Below are positions 43,352 through 54,696 of a stretch of 64,000 nt of DNA, piece after piece; positions within the stretch are counted from its first letter, which is position 1; every line of letters begins with the position of its first letter. The notes under the pieces are model-generated. The model did not search any database. It saw only the letters and a list, made by a program, of their open reading frames with translations, and was not told where the DNA came from. The position numbers and the translations under genes are program-made. Origin of the DNA: Paratinospora sagittata (lineage: Eukaryota; Streptophyta; Magnoliopsida; Ranunculales; Menispermaceae); NCBI GenBank assembly GCA_035771175.1, contig CM069612.1, positions 23,170,987 to 23,234,986 on the forward strand. The letters run 5' to 3'.

Positions 43352-46336
43352 TCAAAGCTTATGTAAGATCACTTGAGCACCATGTTGGGGCTGAAGAGTT
43401 ACAGTAGCGTAAGGAGCATGGACATAGGTAGGTGAAAGCTGGAAAGAAAAATGTTGCAGAATCATGGCTATAGCCATTTTTGCTTCTGTAATGGCGAACA
43501 CCTGTGCAATGCATATTCGAGGACCCCAACCGAATGGGAAGAATGAGACTCGATTCTTTGTTGCCTTTGAAACTCCTTCGGAAAATCTCTCGGGATTGAA
43601 TTCTTCAGCATCTTCACCCCACAATTCACGGTCATGATGAACTAGTATTGTTGGCAAAGCAATTTGTACTCCTGCTGGTAGAGTGATATTTCCTAGTTTC
43701 ATTTCCTTATAAGTGCATCTGAAAAGCAGAGCTGCAGGTGGGTATAATCGAAGAACCTCGTATAAAATCATTGTTACCTGAGTCAAAAAGTAATCGGCAT
43801 TGAGAATTTATAAGTAAGTACTCCACCATGAAGAATTAAGGAAGGAAAACAAAGAAATTCTCACAATTTTGAGATGATTCAGTCCATCAAAATCTGGTTT
43901 CTTTCCTCCAAATAAACGTAAAACCTCTTCCCTTGCATGAGCTTGCCATTCTTGATGCATACTCAATACAACCATTGTCCATACAATCAAAGATGAAGTT
44001 GTTTCTTGTCCTGCAATGTAGAATAGCTTGCATTCTTCTATAATGTCATCGATTGACATACCAACGACATTCTTCGAGTTGCCCTGCTCTCGAATTTGTT
44101 TGAAATTAGAATCCAATAACAAGCCCAACAAGTCATCATTGAGGGCTCTTCCATCTTTTATAGCATTCCCCCTCTTATTTATCATATCTGTTAATATAGC
44201 GCTTACTTCTCTAGCAATTTCTTTCATTCTTTTGTTTTTTTTTGTAGGCCAAAACCTGTAGAATTAAGAAGACATTTGCTCATAAAACTAAGATACAACA
44301 TACATACAAACTTATATATATATAAGCTCAATATGGAAGGCAAGGCCCATGAGATGTAGTAACAAGAGTTAAAGCTTTTGTTTTACCAGCTAATGCCTGG
44401 GATGTATATGGATTGAAATGCTTTGAGAGCATGCTCAGTTAGTTCAGTTTGAAGTTGGAATATCCGTTGACCTTCTTCGTAGCTGCTACCAAATGCAGTT
44501 CTAGATATCACTTCTCTTGTTAAGTCTTGCAATTCAGGCCACACATCCAATTCACATGATCCATCTGACACCAAATTCTCCCATTTGTTTACTAAGTTGG
44601 TACAACTAGCATAAATTGCAGGTACCATCATCTATAACCAATGCCATAAACAACAATTAATTAAATAATACTAAAAGAACCAACTGGCTAGATTTTATTT
44701 TATGGCAATGAAAGGAACTACTTCCCCTGCTTTCCATAATATAACTTGTTAGTATGGAAAGTTGTATATAATATTTTCAAGATAAGATGAAAGATATTAG
44801 ATTATGTCAGACTTAGGTTTGGCTAGAGTCATGTAGCCGACCTCATATAATTGGAAAAAAAGGCTTAGTTGAGTATGAAGGATATTAAGATTATGGATTT
44901 CAAGTAGTCTTGAGACGCATTCTTGGATCTATTTGAATATTAAAGAATAAGACATAAGAGTTTAAATTACCTTGAGCTTCTCAAGATGGAAGGCAGGGTT
45001 GATGATCCTTCTATGTTTGGCCCACTTTTCTCCATCATAGCTTGCTAGTCCTTCTGCTAACATCTTGACAAGTGGGTTTAGTTTGATCTTGGAGAAATGA
45101 CCAAACTTATTTGATAAAATGTCCCTTATAAGCTCTGGTTCCAAAATGTTCACTCTTGGAGTTGCACCAAACCAGTTAAAAGACAATGACCCTACACATT
45201 CAATATTCTCAATATTCAAAACCAAATTCATTTATTTCAGGGATTAATTATGGAAAAAAAATTTAGCTAATTCCCCTTCTAAATCTACAGGGAAGCAAGC
45301 AAACATTGACATGCATATTTTGGATTATTGAGGAAAACCCACAATGTTTTCTTAGTATAAGTAATGAAAATCCCTGAAAATGTTAAAAAAAACTATTGGG
45401 CCACTCTCGCTCTCTACTTGTATTGATATTCCTCCTAACCTAACGACATCCCGTGCCAAGGGTAAGACTTTATTTTAAAAAGCCTTAATTCTAATGAGGG
45501 TAAAATCTTAACTTATATTTCATGCCATGAATTGTTTTTTGACGAACGTACTTATATCTAATGTGATACTAACTATTATTTTGATCTATACAATTTCAAA
45601 AAAATTAAAAAAATAAGAAAAAAGATAATAGTGCGAGAGAGACTTAGTTGAAAAACTCAGCTAGTATAATCTTAACACTAAGTCCTTGAATTATCTTAAA
45701 GCCACCCAATACACGTGGCCCGAGGATGATTTAATTGGCATGATGTTTGTGTCAGAAACTATTTCACCCAAAAACTATAGTTGTCATATAAACGGTCCAA
45801 CAATGTATATCAAACTATCGTCTAACACTCAAGAGCTAAAAAAGAAATAGAAGAAAAAAAAATATTAATTATCCAAATAACAATAAAGAGACTTGAAGCT
45901 AACACCTTTTACAAAATTAAGACTACCATGTTAGAAATTACTCAAACCAAAAACTATAAGGCTAAACTACCAAACTATTTATCAACAGTTTGGAGCAGAC
46001 GAACTGAGTTTTCCGACAGAGTCTCCACCTCATATTACTTAAAAACAAGGACATACCATATCTATCTACGGTTTGGACAATTTGAGGAAGAACACGTGGC
46101 ACAATTTTGTGGGAAAGGGGGATGGGCTTGGATCGTGCTTCCTTGTTTAGGCTTTCAAGTTCCTTAAGATCTCCATGCAGAAAATTGCTGGTAGGACCAT
46201 TGAATCCTTGTTTTCTTAATAACTTTTCAAGCTTTCTAGGCTTCCACCATATCGAAAATAACGCTTTCCAGACCCAGAAACTCACAATAATAGCAAAAGA
46301 TATCCCAACCGAAATCGACGTGAAAAAACTCATCAT
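43352..46336 (-). CDS. Cytochrome P450, CYP72A-type (copy B, intact frame)
   Basis: Close paralogue of copy A with the same structure. Minus-strand exons are 46336-46057, 45191-44971, 44631-44387, 44255-43865 and 43777-43352, all GT-AG, 1563 nt, 520 codons plus stop. It has an N-terminal anchor ([16 protein letters not shown]), then [47 protein letters not shown] and [10 protein letters not shown]. One oddity is the heme loop, usually C-I-G-Q, which here is C-I-A-Q (codon GCA). The Gly two after the Cys is near-invariant, so heme binding or activity may be altered. The start could be either of two adjacent Met codons. Intron 2 contains a short LINE 3' end. An ER-bound monooxygenase of unknown substrate, if active. 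Confidence 0.92.
44806..44880 (+). mobile_element. LINE 3'-end fragment in P450 copy B intron 2
   Basis: TCATGTAGCCGACCTCATAT, then AATTGG...GGCTTAGTTGAGTAT, is the sense-strand 3' end of the RTE-type LINE family seen at 12571-14345. Severely 5'-truncated. Confidence 0.65.
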
Positions 46337-47214
46337 GTTGCTGCAATTGCCTGTTCTGTTTCACTGTGTGTGGCGCACAGATTTGAAGAGATAACAGAGG
46401 CATTAAATAAGAAAGTAGAGGAGAAGCTTCGTTCAATCGCTTCTTTCTTTAATTTTTGACTAATTTACGGTGAGACGAAGATGCGTGCTCCCCAATCTTA
46501 TCTCGTTAGCCATTGACGTTGGAATTTTTGTCCTACACCGAGAAAAAGAAGATCAGTAATTTCTTCAGACATCTTATCTGCATGTAGTCGTTGGTTTAAT
46601 TTTGACCTGAGGATCAGAGTCGAAATCTCTTTTTAATTTCTTTTAATAGTGAGGGCATTGAAGGGTTTTGTTGGTCTTTCCCCCTACTTGGTGCCCAAGT
46701 AACCTATGATTTATTTTATTTTATAGTATTTATTATATTGCATCATCATAAATATATAAATGTGGCTCATTTAAAATATCTTATAGATAGTTATTAATAT
46801 TTTTAAAAATATTTAACTTTTACATGTCTGAAGAAAGTGAAAATGTTTGACCTTGCTCGCTACTATAAAATAATGTAATATGTTAAAGATTTAGTTTTTT
46901 TTTTAATATATATAAACCATATTGAAATAGTATATTTTTCTTTTTTTAATGAGTGAGGTGGTGGATCGATGTATGACCTAATAGCATACATCATGCTTTT
47001 TAAATTAACTTGGTTCAGTTTTTTAATGACTTTTATATTGAGATTTGTTAGAAGGGCCATTGTTTTATTATAGTTTAGAAAGAAAACACTGAAATAGAGA
47101 TGAAATCACTCTATAAAAATGTAAGTATGAATTCTCGTTGACCTTAATGAATTATACAAAGTAAAAAAGACTCCTGTTTATAAAGAACAAAGGAGGAAGA
47201 GCTGCTATAACTAG
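46337..47214. other. 5' flank of CYP72A copy B, no gene
   Basis: 46337-46480 is the likely 5' UTR/promoter and resembles 17460-17600 upstream of copy A (for example GATGCGTGCTCCCCA). Beyond it is AT-rich non-coding sequence. Confidence 0.5.
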
Positions 47215-47530
47215 CAGTGTCAATGGTGTGGTCAAAATCATAAAATCTAATTGAACCAATGCGTTCGGTTAGGTTTAGGTTACAGGTTGAGAATTTGAAT
47301 ACCGTACTAATGTGAACCGAACCGATCAAGGTTAAAATTATATAATATGTTAAATATATTATGATATGTATTTGTTATATAATTACAAATATAGTTTTTA
47401 ATGATAAATTTATATATGTTTATTATTTTAAACCGATTAACCCAAACTGAACCAAGCCGACTTTATTTGGTTTGGTTCCTTCGGTTGAAGCACTAAACAG
47501 TTTCAAACCGAACCGATGACACCCGTAACT
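47215..47530. mobile_element. Probable non-autonomous hAT-like MITE
   Basis: About 315 bp, AT-rich, with degenerate inverted ends (CAGTGTCAATGGTGTGGT and, inverted, GGGTGTCATCGGTTCGGTT). TAACTA lies on both sides. Internal AACCGAACCG motifs are typical of plant MITEs of this kind. No coding capacity. Confidence 0.5.
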
Positions 47531-47929
47531 ATAACTAATTCACTAATAACTCATATTAATTGATGTAACAACCTGTTTAACAATCTTAACAACTTAGCTG
47601 ATTTATTAATTGTAATGAACTAATTGTAGCTTTCTTAATTGATCACAAAATACAGTTCATTTTTAATCACATCTCTAACTCTATTCCCTTAAATTAACAG
47701 TAGGTCAAACAACTGTTAATTTGGACTTGAGTCTGTCAAAGAAATTAGCTGATAGAGATTTATAAAAGATATCGGTTGTTTGATTAATAGCGGGTGCATG
47801 ATGAACAAGTAACTTCTTGGCTTCCACTTTCTCTCAAACAAAGTAAATATCCTACTCCATATGTTTTGTTTTGGAGTGTAAGATTAAACTCCTGTATTTT
47901 AGATGTAGCATTGACTAAACTCCTGTATT
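47531..47929. other. Spacer, possibly part of Copia-4
   Basis: No motif recognised. It may hold the decayed 3' end of Copia-4, whose LTR I could not find. Confidence 0.35.
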
Positions 47930-48185
47930 AAGCTTTTGTACTAGACCTTGCAACTATTTCTTGTTTGTTTCTTTGAACACCAAGACACAACGTTGTTGCC
48001 AAAAAATATGCAAAAACCACTGATGGATCTTCTGTCATCAAGATTGCTACCTCGACCAACATCTGAATAACCAGTAGAGCTAAATGGTCTGATCTTTAAA
48101 AATAAATTTCATACTCAAATGCACCCTTTAAATATCGAAGGATATGTTTAACTTTCCACTGTGTATCCTTGGGGTTTTACATGAA

Positions 48186-48440
48186 TTAACAACAAAAAGA
48201 AAGTTTTCTTCCTGTAATAGTAATATATTGTAAAGCACCCATCACATTTCTATATTCATGGACATTTGCTATAGGATCGCCCTGTGTAGCTGAGGGTTGT
48301 TGCTGCAATTCAACAAGAGTTGAAATACTTTCATAAGTTAGAACATCCCAAGAAGGAGAAGATGTAATGAAAAAGGACGTAGGTGAAATTTTGCTAAAAG
48401 ATTGCGCATGAGATTTTGTAGAACTTTGAAAAAACGACAA
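48186..48440 (-). pseudogene. Copia-4 reverse transcriptase end
   Basis: Reads GDPIANVHEYRNVMGALQYI, then TITGRK. RNase H scraps (CLGVQRNKQEIVARSSTKA) follow at about 48000-47930 in another frame. Confidence 0.75.
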
Positions 48441-48859
48441 GTGTTTCTGAAGGAAAATGACATGCCGATCGATACTTACAACTACGTGGTGACTAACGTG
48501 CTTTTTTGGGCAAATTCCTTTGTTTAAGCTTTCAAATTCACATTTTTATTATTTTAGAAAAGTTTTGTTTCGAATATAACTCAGAGTAAGAGAGTTCAAT
48601 TTTGTTTCCGTTTTTTCCCACGCGATATACATCACGAGATCTTTCTTTCTAGGTAGGTTTTGGCGTACTTTCTAATTTTGGTAAATTTTGTTATTTTTAG
48701 TATTTAAATTGAATTAGGATTCTTTTTCATAGATTTCGCCTATTTAAGGCCATTGTATGCATTATTGGAATATAGATTGAATAATAGTGATTTGTTTTTA
48801 GAATTTGCGAATTCTTCACCTCTTTTCTCGATATTCTGTGGAATCCACATGTTTAGAAA
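48441..48859. other. Insertion-like segment in Copia-4
   Basis: Interrupts the reverse transcriptase reading. It begins TGTTTCTGAAGG and ends GTGGAATCCACA, with a TATTTAAGG-like TATA and a downstream ATTGTATGCATT block, so it has LTR-like features. No matching 5-bp duplication is evident; it could be a solo LTR with eroded edges. Confidence 0.35.
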
Positions 48860-49410
48860 AGCGCATATATTGTCTTCCCCATCACTCCCTGCATCAGTTG
48901 TAAGCCACTCACCATTGGAATAGGTAAAGAGAATGCATTGCTCATATCGAGCAAGTAAAAAATATATATCTGTTGAGATATAATGTCCATTTGAAATAGG
49001 TTTTACTTCAATACCCAAAAAGTAATGTAGACATCCGAAATGTTTGAGAACAACTTGCTTATGAAGTTGAGAGAAAATATGTTGTAGTTTTGCACTACTA
49101 CTACCAATGAGAATAATATCATCTACATACATAAGAAGAAACACAGTGGAAGTCGAAGTGAATTCAGTAAACAAAGATTGATTTGCCTTGGAAGAATGAA
49201 ATCCCATAGTGTAAATAACACTCCTTAATTTGTCAAACCATGCTCTTGGAGCCTCTTGAAACCATAAAGAGCTAGCTTTATCGAGTTTAGAAACCAACTT
49301 TTGATTGCCTTCTTGATGACCAAAATTAGGATGCTGATCCGTGTGCTCATCCTCATGAAGATCTCCATTTTAAAAAAACATTATTAATATCTAATTGTAT
49401 TGTTGGCTCA
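48860..49410 (-). pseudogene. Copia-4 reverse transcriptase core
   Basis: TIQLDINNVFLK near 49405, then [20 protein letters not shown] and the active site LLMYVDDIILIGSS (about 49110), with HYFLGIEVKPISNGHY following. The YVDD is intact; frameshifts occur on both sides. Confidence 0.85.
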
Positions 49411-51265
49411 GATTATAGGTTAAGAGGGAGGGGGGGGGGGGTGAATTGGACTTTAGTAGATTTTCTAAAAACCTTACTTAACACAATTAGCAAAGATGAA
49501 AGTAATATAAAGTGCAAGAAAGAAATCAAAGGACACAACGATTTAGAGTGGTTTGGCTTCTTCAAAGCCTACCTCCACTACTTAACCTCCTCGGTTAAAT
49601 TTTTTCAAACCCCACTAAACTTGATTCAACTTATGGGTGTGAATCAAACCGGTACAACTTGATCCAACTTACGGATGTGGATCCTACCTAACTTTGATCT
49701 AACTTGCGGGTGTGGATCCTATCTAACTTTGATTCAACTTACGGGTGTGAATCGGATCATTACAAACACCGACCTCCGGTTAGGAGTCTTCCCAATTGAT
49801 TAACCAGCCAATTCCAATACAAATGTGTTTACAAAGATGAAGAGATTGTTTCATACCAAACAACTCACAATTGAAGTACAAGTAAGAATGAATACCTTCC
49901 AAATGATGTACAACCAAAGTATGTAATATGATGCACAAGCTGTGACGAAGGAAGGAACTCTTGGATTTTGATTGAGAAATGATGAAGATGAAGTGTACAA
50001 TCAAAAACCCTTTTCTTGATCACTTGAAATCCCTTGAAAAATGTCTTCTCAAAAGTGAAGATTAAATACCTATAAGATTTCTTCAAATTGATTTGTAGAC
50101 TTGAAAAACTTGGATGAAGTACTTGAATAACTTGGAGAACTTGAAAGTTTTTCTTCTCTAAGATGGAAAAAAAAAAAAAAAAATTCAAACACTCTTTTGA
50201 AACTTGTTTTCCGTTTGAAGATGCTGAAAACTAATTTTAGCACAAGTTTCTTTCTTTCAAAGATTTTTGCAAAACGTTGCTCACAATGAGCTAACGAACA
50301 TATTTATAGAAAAATATTTCTGAAAAAGTAAGAATCTTGGTTCTATACACCGAACCTTGGTTATATACACAAAACCTTGTTTCTATACATAGAACCTCAT
50401 TTCTGTTCAAAATGAACTTGAAAACAAATTATCTGTTTTCAACACGGAAACACGTTTCCTTTTAGAGAAATGTGTTTCTGTGTGAAATTTCAGAATTGCC
50501 CAAAAAGCAGGAAACACGATTCTCTAAGAGAAAACGCGTTTCTGTATACATTTTCCAATAGCACAATTCTGGGAATTTTGAGGAAACGCATTTCTGCTCG
50601 ACTGAGTGAAAATTTTCACTAAGGCCTAAAACAGGAAACACGTTTCTGCAATACATAAACACTTAAACATGTTTTCTTTTGATATGTGTGTAATCAAAAC
50701 ATGTTTTCTCGATGAAACAAGTCTAAATACACTTGAATACACTAAATTTGACCAAATTGATGAATGAACAAGTGTTAAACTTATTATGAATGAAAAGTCA
50801 AACTTTTGGCTAAATTTGAAATCGGTTTGAGTTTCAAATACAATTGACTTTTTCAAATCAAAAGTTAAATACATTCAACTCAACTTCAAAACAATGCAAT
50901 TAAAGTGATTTTACAATTAAAACATAAATCAAGATAATTTTGATCATACAAGCCAAAGTTGACTTCGTAAAAACAAGAATGATTTTTGAAATATGATGCA
51001 TGCATAGACTTTGGCTGACACAAGTAGAAAGTATTCTACAACTCTATGGAATCTAAGTAGCTACATTACATAAATGTGATCTTGATCGTCCGATTGCTTT
51101 GACTTACTTCAAGCTTTGACTTTGACTTTTTGGTTGACTTTACAGATTTGATCATTTAGGTCCTGAAACACTTTAGTCAAAGTGATTAGTATGCAAAAAA
51201 TGTTGTTTGCAATCATCAAAACATACAAGGGTGAGAGTCAATAAGTCAAAATGTATATATGACTT
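49411..51265. mobile_element. Unclassified 1.85-kb insertion in Copia-4 reverse transcriptase
   Basis: Copia-4 reads ...LAHSW before 51266 and PTIQLDINN after 49410, so this block is foreign. It holds a 13-base G run (49429-49441), a tandem array at 49636-49760 (CAACTTACGGGTGTGGATC-like units), and several imperfect palindromes GGAAACACGTTTC between 50450 and 50660. No coding domain or clear target duplication is visible. It resembles an LTR or solo LTR in composition, but this is not proven. Confidence 0.55.
49636..49760. repeat. ~40-bp tandem repeat
   Basis: Units of GAT(C/T)(C/T)AACTT(A/G)C-GG(G/A)TGTG(A/G)ATC repeated four times. Units 3-4 also share CTAACTTTGAT. Confidence 0.8.
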
Positions 51266-51700
51266 CCCAACTATGAGCCAAAGTAGTGGTAAGAACACTA
51301 TGAGCCAAAATAGTGTAAGAACAACTCTTATAGAAGTTGGTGTAACAACAAGACTTAAAGTTTCATTAAAATCAAAACTAGCTTTTTTAAAGGTACTCTT
51401 TAGTTACCAACTTGGCTTTGTATCAAATAATACTACCATTAGGATTCTTTTGAAGTTTAAACACCCATTTACAACCGATTGCATGTCTGTCAGGAGGTAG
51501 AGAAAGTAAAGACTAGGTTTGATTTTTCATCAAAACTGTATATTCTTCATTCATGGCAGCTGCCCACTTTGCATCAAGAAAAACATCATGAATTGTTGTA
51601 GGTTCTTTAATAGAAAGATCTGAAATGTACAGATATAACTTGTTGTGCTTAGAAATATCTTGCTTGGATTTGGTAACTATGGAGTGAGTATCGTTAAGAT
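51266..51700 (-). pseudogene. Copia-4 reverse transcriptase N-terminal part
   Basis: HDVFLDAKWAAAMNEEYTVL, GCKWVFKLQKNPNGSI, YKAKLVTKEYL and TPTSIRVVLT. A short tandem duplication of GTTCTTAC-ACTA-TTTTGGCTCATAGT at 51266-51320 repeats the LAHS motif. Confidence 0.8.
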
Positions 51701-51735
51701 TCTTGACAAGAACATTAACAAGGTCAGGTATAAAA

Positions 51736-52600
51736 TTAGTGAATATTCAAAATGTTGGTAGAGACAAAAAGGGCAATAGAATGTGGTATAGGATTAGAAG
51801 CATCTGAGAAGGAGGGAGATGGACTGTTATGTGGATTGGAACAAGAAGGTGTGGGCACGGAGGATGATGGACAAGAATAGGTGTTTGGATTTAAATTGCT
51901 AGTAGAAGATTCAAAACTAGGTGTAGAAGATGGAGAAAATAATATAGGAACAGAGGGTACAGGTTGAGGTTGAGACTGAGTAGAAGAAGAACAATTATTT
52001 ACCTTCTTGGCAAAAGGAAAAACATAATCATCAAAAATAACATGTCTAGAAATATAAATTTTGCCATCAGGAGCTAAGCATTCATAGCCTTTATGATTAG
52101 TGTTATATCCAATGAAGGTACAAAGAAATGATCTAAAGCTAAATTTGTGAGAATTATAAGGTCCAAGATGAGGAAAAACATAAACACCCAAAAACTTTGA
52201 ATAGAAAATAATCAAGTCAAGTATGAAACAAAATTTCAAAGGACTTTTGTGATGATGAAGTAAAGTAGGAGTTCTATTAATTAGATGAACAACACTAGAA
52301 AAAAACATATGTCCAGAATTTTAAAGGTAAAGAAGCTTGAGCAAGCAAGGTTAAACTAAGTTTCAGTATATGCCTATGTTTCCTCCCAACAATGCCATTT
52401 TTTTCAGATGTATGCGGACAAGATAACCTATTAACAATACCAAAAGAGGCAAGAAGAAAAGAAATGGATCGAAATTCTCCTCCCCAATCAATTTGAAGAA
52501 CTTTAAGTTTAGAATTAAGTTGTACTTCAGCTAGAGTTTTGAAATGACTAAATGATGAGCAAACCTCAGATTTAGATTTCAAAATATATATCCAAGTGAA
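51736..52600 (-). pseudogene. Copia-4 integrase
   Basis: Frames 52582-52295 (LQIDWGGEFRS, SCPHTSEKNGIVGRKHRHI) and 52308-51736 (VVHLINRTPTLL, CTFIGYNTNHKGYECLAPDG, then a Ser/Pro-rich tail). In the glutamate block the usual V-E-R-K-H-R is VGRKHR, so the catalytic Glu is lost. Confidence 0.85.
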
Positions 52601-53129
52601 TCTAGAATAAGCATAAGCTTACATAATACCTATAGCCTTGAGAAGAAAGAATGAGAGAAAGACCTTACAGATTAGATTTAACAAAACTACAATAAAGCAT
52701 TATATAGAGTTTTGGAATTAGAAATTGGCCCATTTGGCAGGCAGTACTCACAAATAAATATTGACTTACATTGCCATGAAGCATTTATACTAATGTCAAA
52801 CTACTACCCTTGAGGTATTTCCAAGTTTGCACGAAGAAACAAGAAAGCTTTCATAATTTTGTAACAACTGCTTTAAACCATCATTGATAAAGATCCTAAT
52901 GAAAAAGGTGCCTCTTCTGAGGCATGTCAGATCTACCCATGAGAATACTATTATTGAATACATAGTGTATAACTAATATATATCACTCCCCTTTCAAAAA
53001 AAAAAAAAAAAAAAGACTAATATATATCACTCCAAAAAGGATTATTAGATCTCAATACGTAAGGAACATAAATATTGGATTTAACAACACCACTTATATA
53101 GGGTAGTAACTAAAATGAGTCAAGGAGCA
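52601..53129. other. Spacer; 3' flank of P450 copy D
   Basis: 52601-52900 has no recognised content. The segment 52920-53120 matches the conserved P450 3' flank (GGCATGTCAGATCTACCCAT, ATTGAATACATAGTGTA), interrupted by poly-A at 52999-53014. Confidence 0.55.
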
Positions 53130-53167
53130 TCAAAGCCAACGTAAGATGATTTGAGCACCATATTGGG
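53130..53167 (-). pseudogene. CYP72A-like copy D, end of exon 5
   Basis: Minus strand CCCAATATGGTGCTCAAATC is the Q-P-Q-Y-G-A-Q-I end of the last exon. The exon is cut at 53167 by the LTR insertion; its other part is 58565-58740. Confidence 0.8.
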
Positions 53168-54696
53168 TGTAACGCCCTAGAAATCATTTTATTTAGCCCA
53201 TAACCCATTTATATTTTTGCCCAAACTCTATGTACTTGCCTAGGTGTGTATGTTTGTGTGTTTGATGTTTGATGTGTGATTATTGCTTATAATATATATA
53301 TATATATTATTAGTGGTGGTGTTATTATTTTTATTAATATCATTTGCCATATTAATACTATTGTGAGTGGCTTGTTGGAGAAGCTTCATATAAGTAACTT
53401 GTTGAACAAGTCATCATCTTGACTTGTGACTTGTTGAAAAGACCACATTAAATGTCCTCATTTAATGCACCTTTTTGATATATGAGAAGGTTGTATCTCA
53501 ACACATGATAAATATGACAATTATATTAGAATATGTTGTGTATATGTGTTGATTTTAGGATAATTAATTATTGGTGCGTCAAATGGACCTGGGGATATTA
53601 AAAATGAGTTCGGAACGCATTTTTACATAAAAATTGACTGGTCATACGCGAAATTCCGATGAGTATTGAGCCCGTAGTGATGAAACGAAGTTTATGTGCT
53701 CTTGGTGAGAAAATAGCGCGCTCAAGCGTGCTCTTAGGCGGGAGTAGCGTCGCTCCTCATTTTTTTTGGGCACGTTTTTGAGTGAAAAATGGTCAATTTT
53801 AAGTGTTTTAAAAGGGGGGAAAGGTTGATACTTTCCCTGTATGACTTAAGGATGAATTGAAAAATGAAGAATGAAGGAAAACTAGGGTTTCCAAGGGAAA
53901 TCTTCACCATCTACACCCTAAGGTATGTGTTTTTCTCCATTTCTTTCCATAAAATCACCATTGAAGGTGATGGTAAGCTTTCTAATGGTGTAATTTTCTC
54001 CATGGGTCACGGTTTTGGGTGTTCCCAAACTAGGGTTTTGATGTCTTGAGCTTGGAATGAATGTGAAATGATAGAAATAAGGTCTCTTAACCTAGATCTA
54101 CACCCAATGTGCAATTAGCAAGCACTTCACCATTTTTTTGGTTGGTGCATGGGTTAGGGTTTTGTTGGAAACCCTCAAGGCAGAGATGTATGTTATGGAT
54201 TGGGTTCCTAAGTTGATTTGGAACCTAATGGCACCATTTTCCCCAATTTCTAGCCAGAAATTGAAAAGGTTATGTGTAATGGCCCTAAACCTAGAAAGTG
54301 AACTTAGGGTTTTCCTTTGAACTTGCATATCAACTATGTCGAACAAATGACCCATCCTACATGATTGACACTAAAATTGAAGGGTTATACATGTTCGAAA
54401 CCCTAGTTGTAGTGTAAAATTGGCCTAGGACTTGACTTTGAGACTTTGCCCAAAATTGAGACTTTTGACCTAAACCAAGTCAATAGATTAAATTGACTTG
54501 GGAATTGTTTAATTGGACCCTAATTGAGTTTGAATGTGGGTCTATGATGGTTATACTTGTATGGGAATTGAATGAATTAGTTCAATTTGACTCTATGCCC
54601 TATTATAGAGATTTTTTCCAAATTGGGGCATATGACATGTATTGGCTTAAAGTGGGAACTCGTATTGATTTTGATCAATCTTTCATGGTTTAGAAT

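Larger units (their letters stand above)
47930..52600 (-). mobile_element. Copia-4: fragmented element with inner insertions
   Basis: Reading leftward on the minus strand: integrase (52600-51736), linker and start of reverse transcriptase (51700-51266), a foreign insertion (51265-49411), reverse transcriptase core with YVDD (49410-48860), a stretch of foreign-looking sequence (48859-48441), then the reverse transcriptase end and RNase H scraps (48440-47930). No LTRs, gag or protease were found. Related to Copia-5 (both have a GDPI(A/S)NVHEYR block). Confidence 0.85.

Noticed and set aside
54138..54693. Short plus-strand frames in 53168-54696
   Set aside because: They lie inside the outer solo LTR, match no domain and are broken by the inner LTR insertion.
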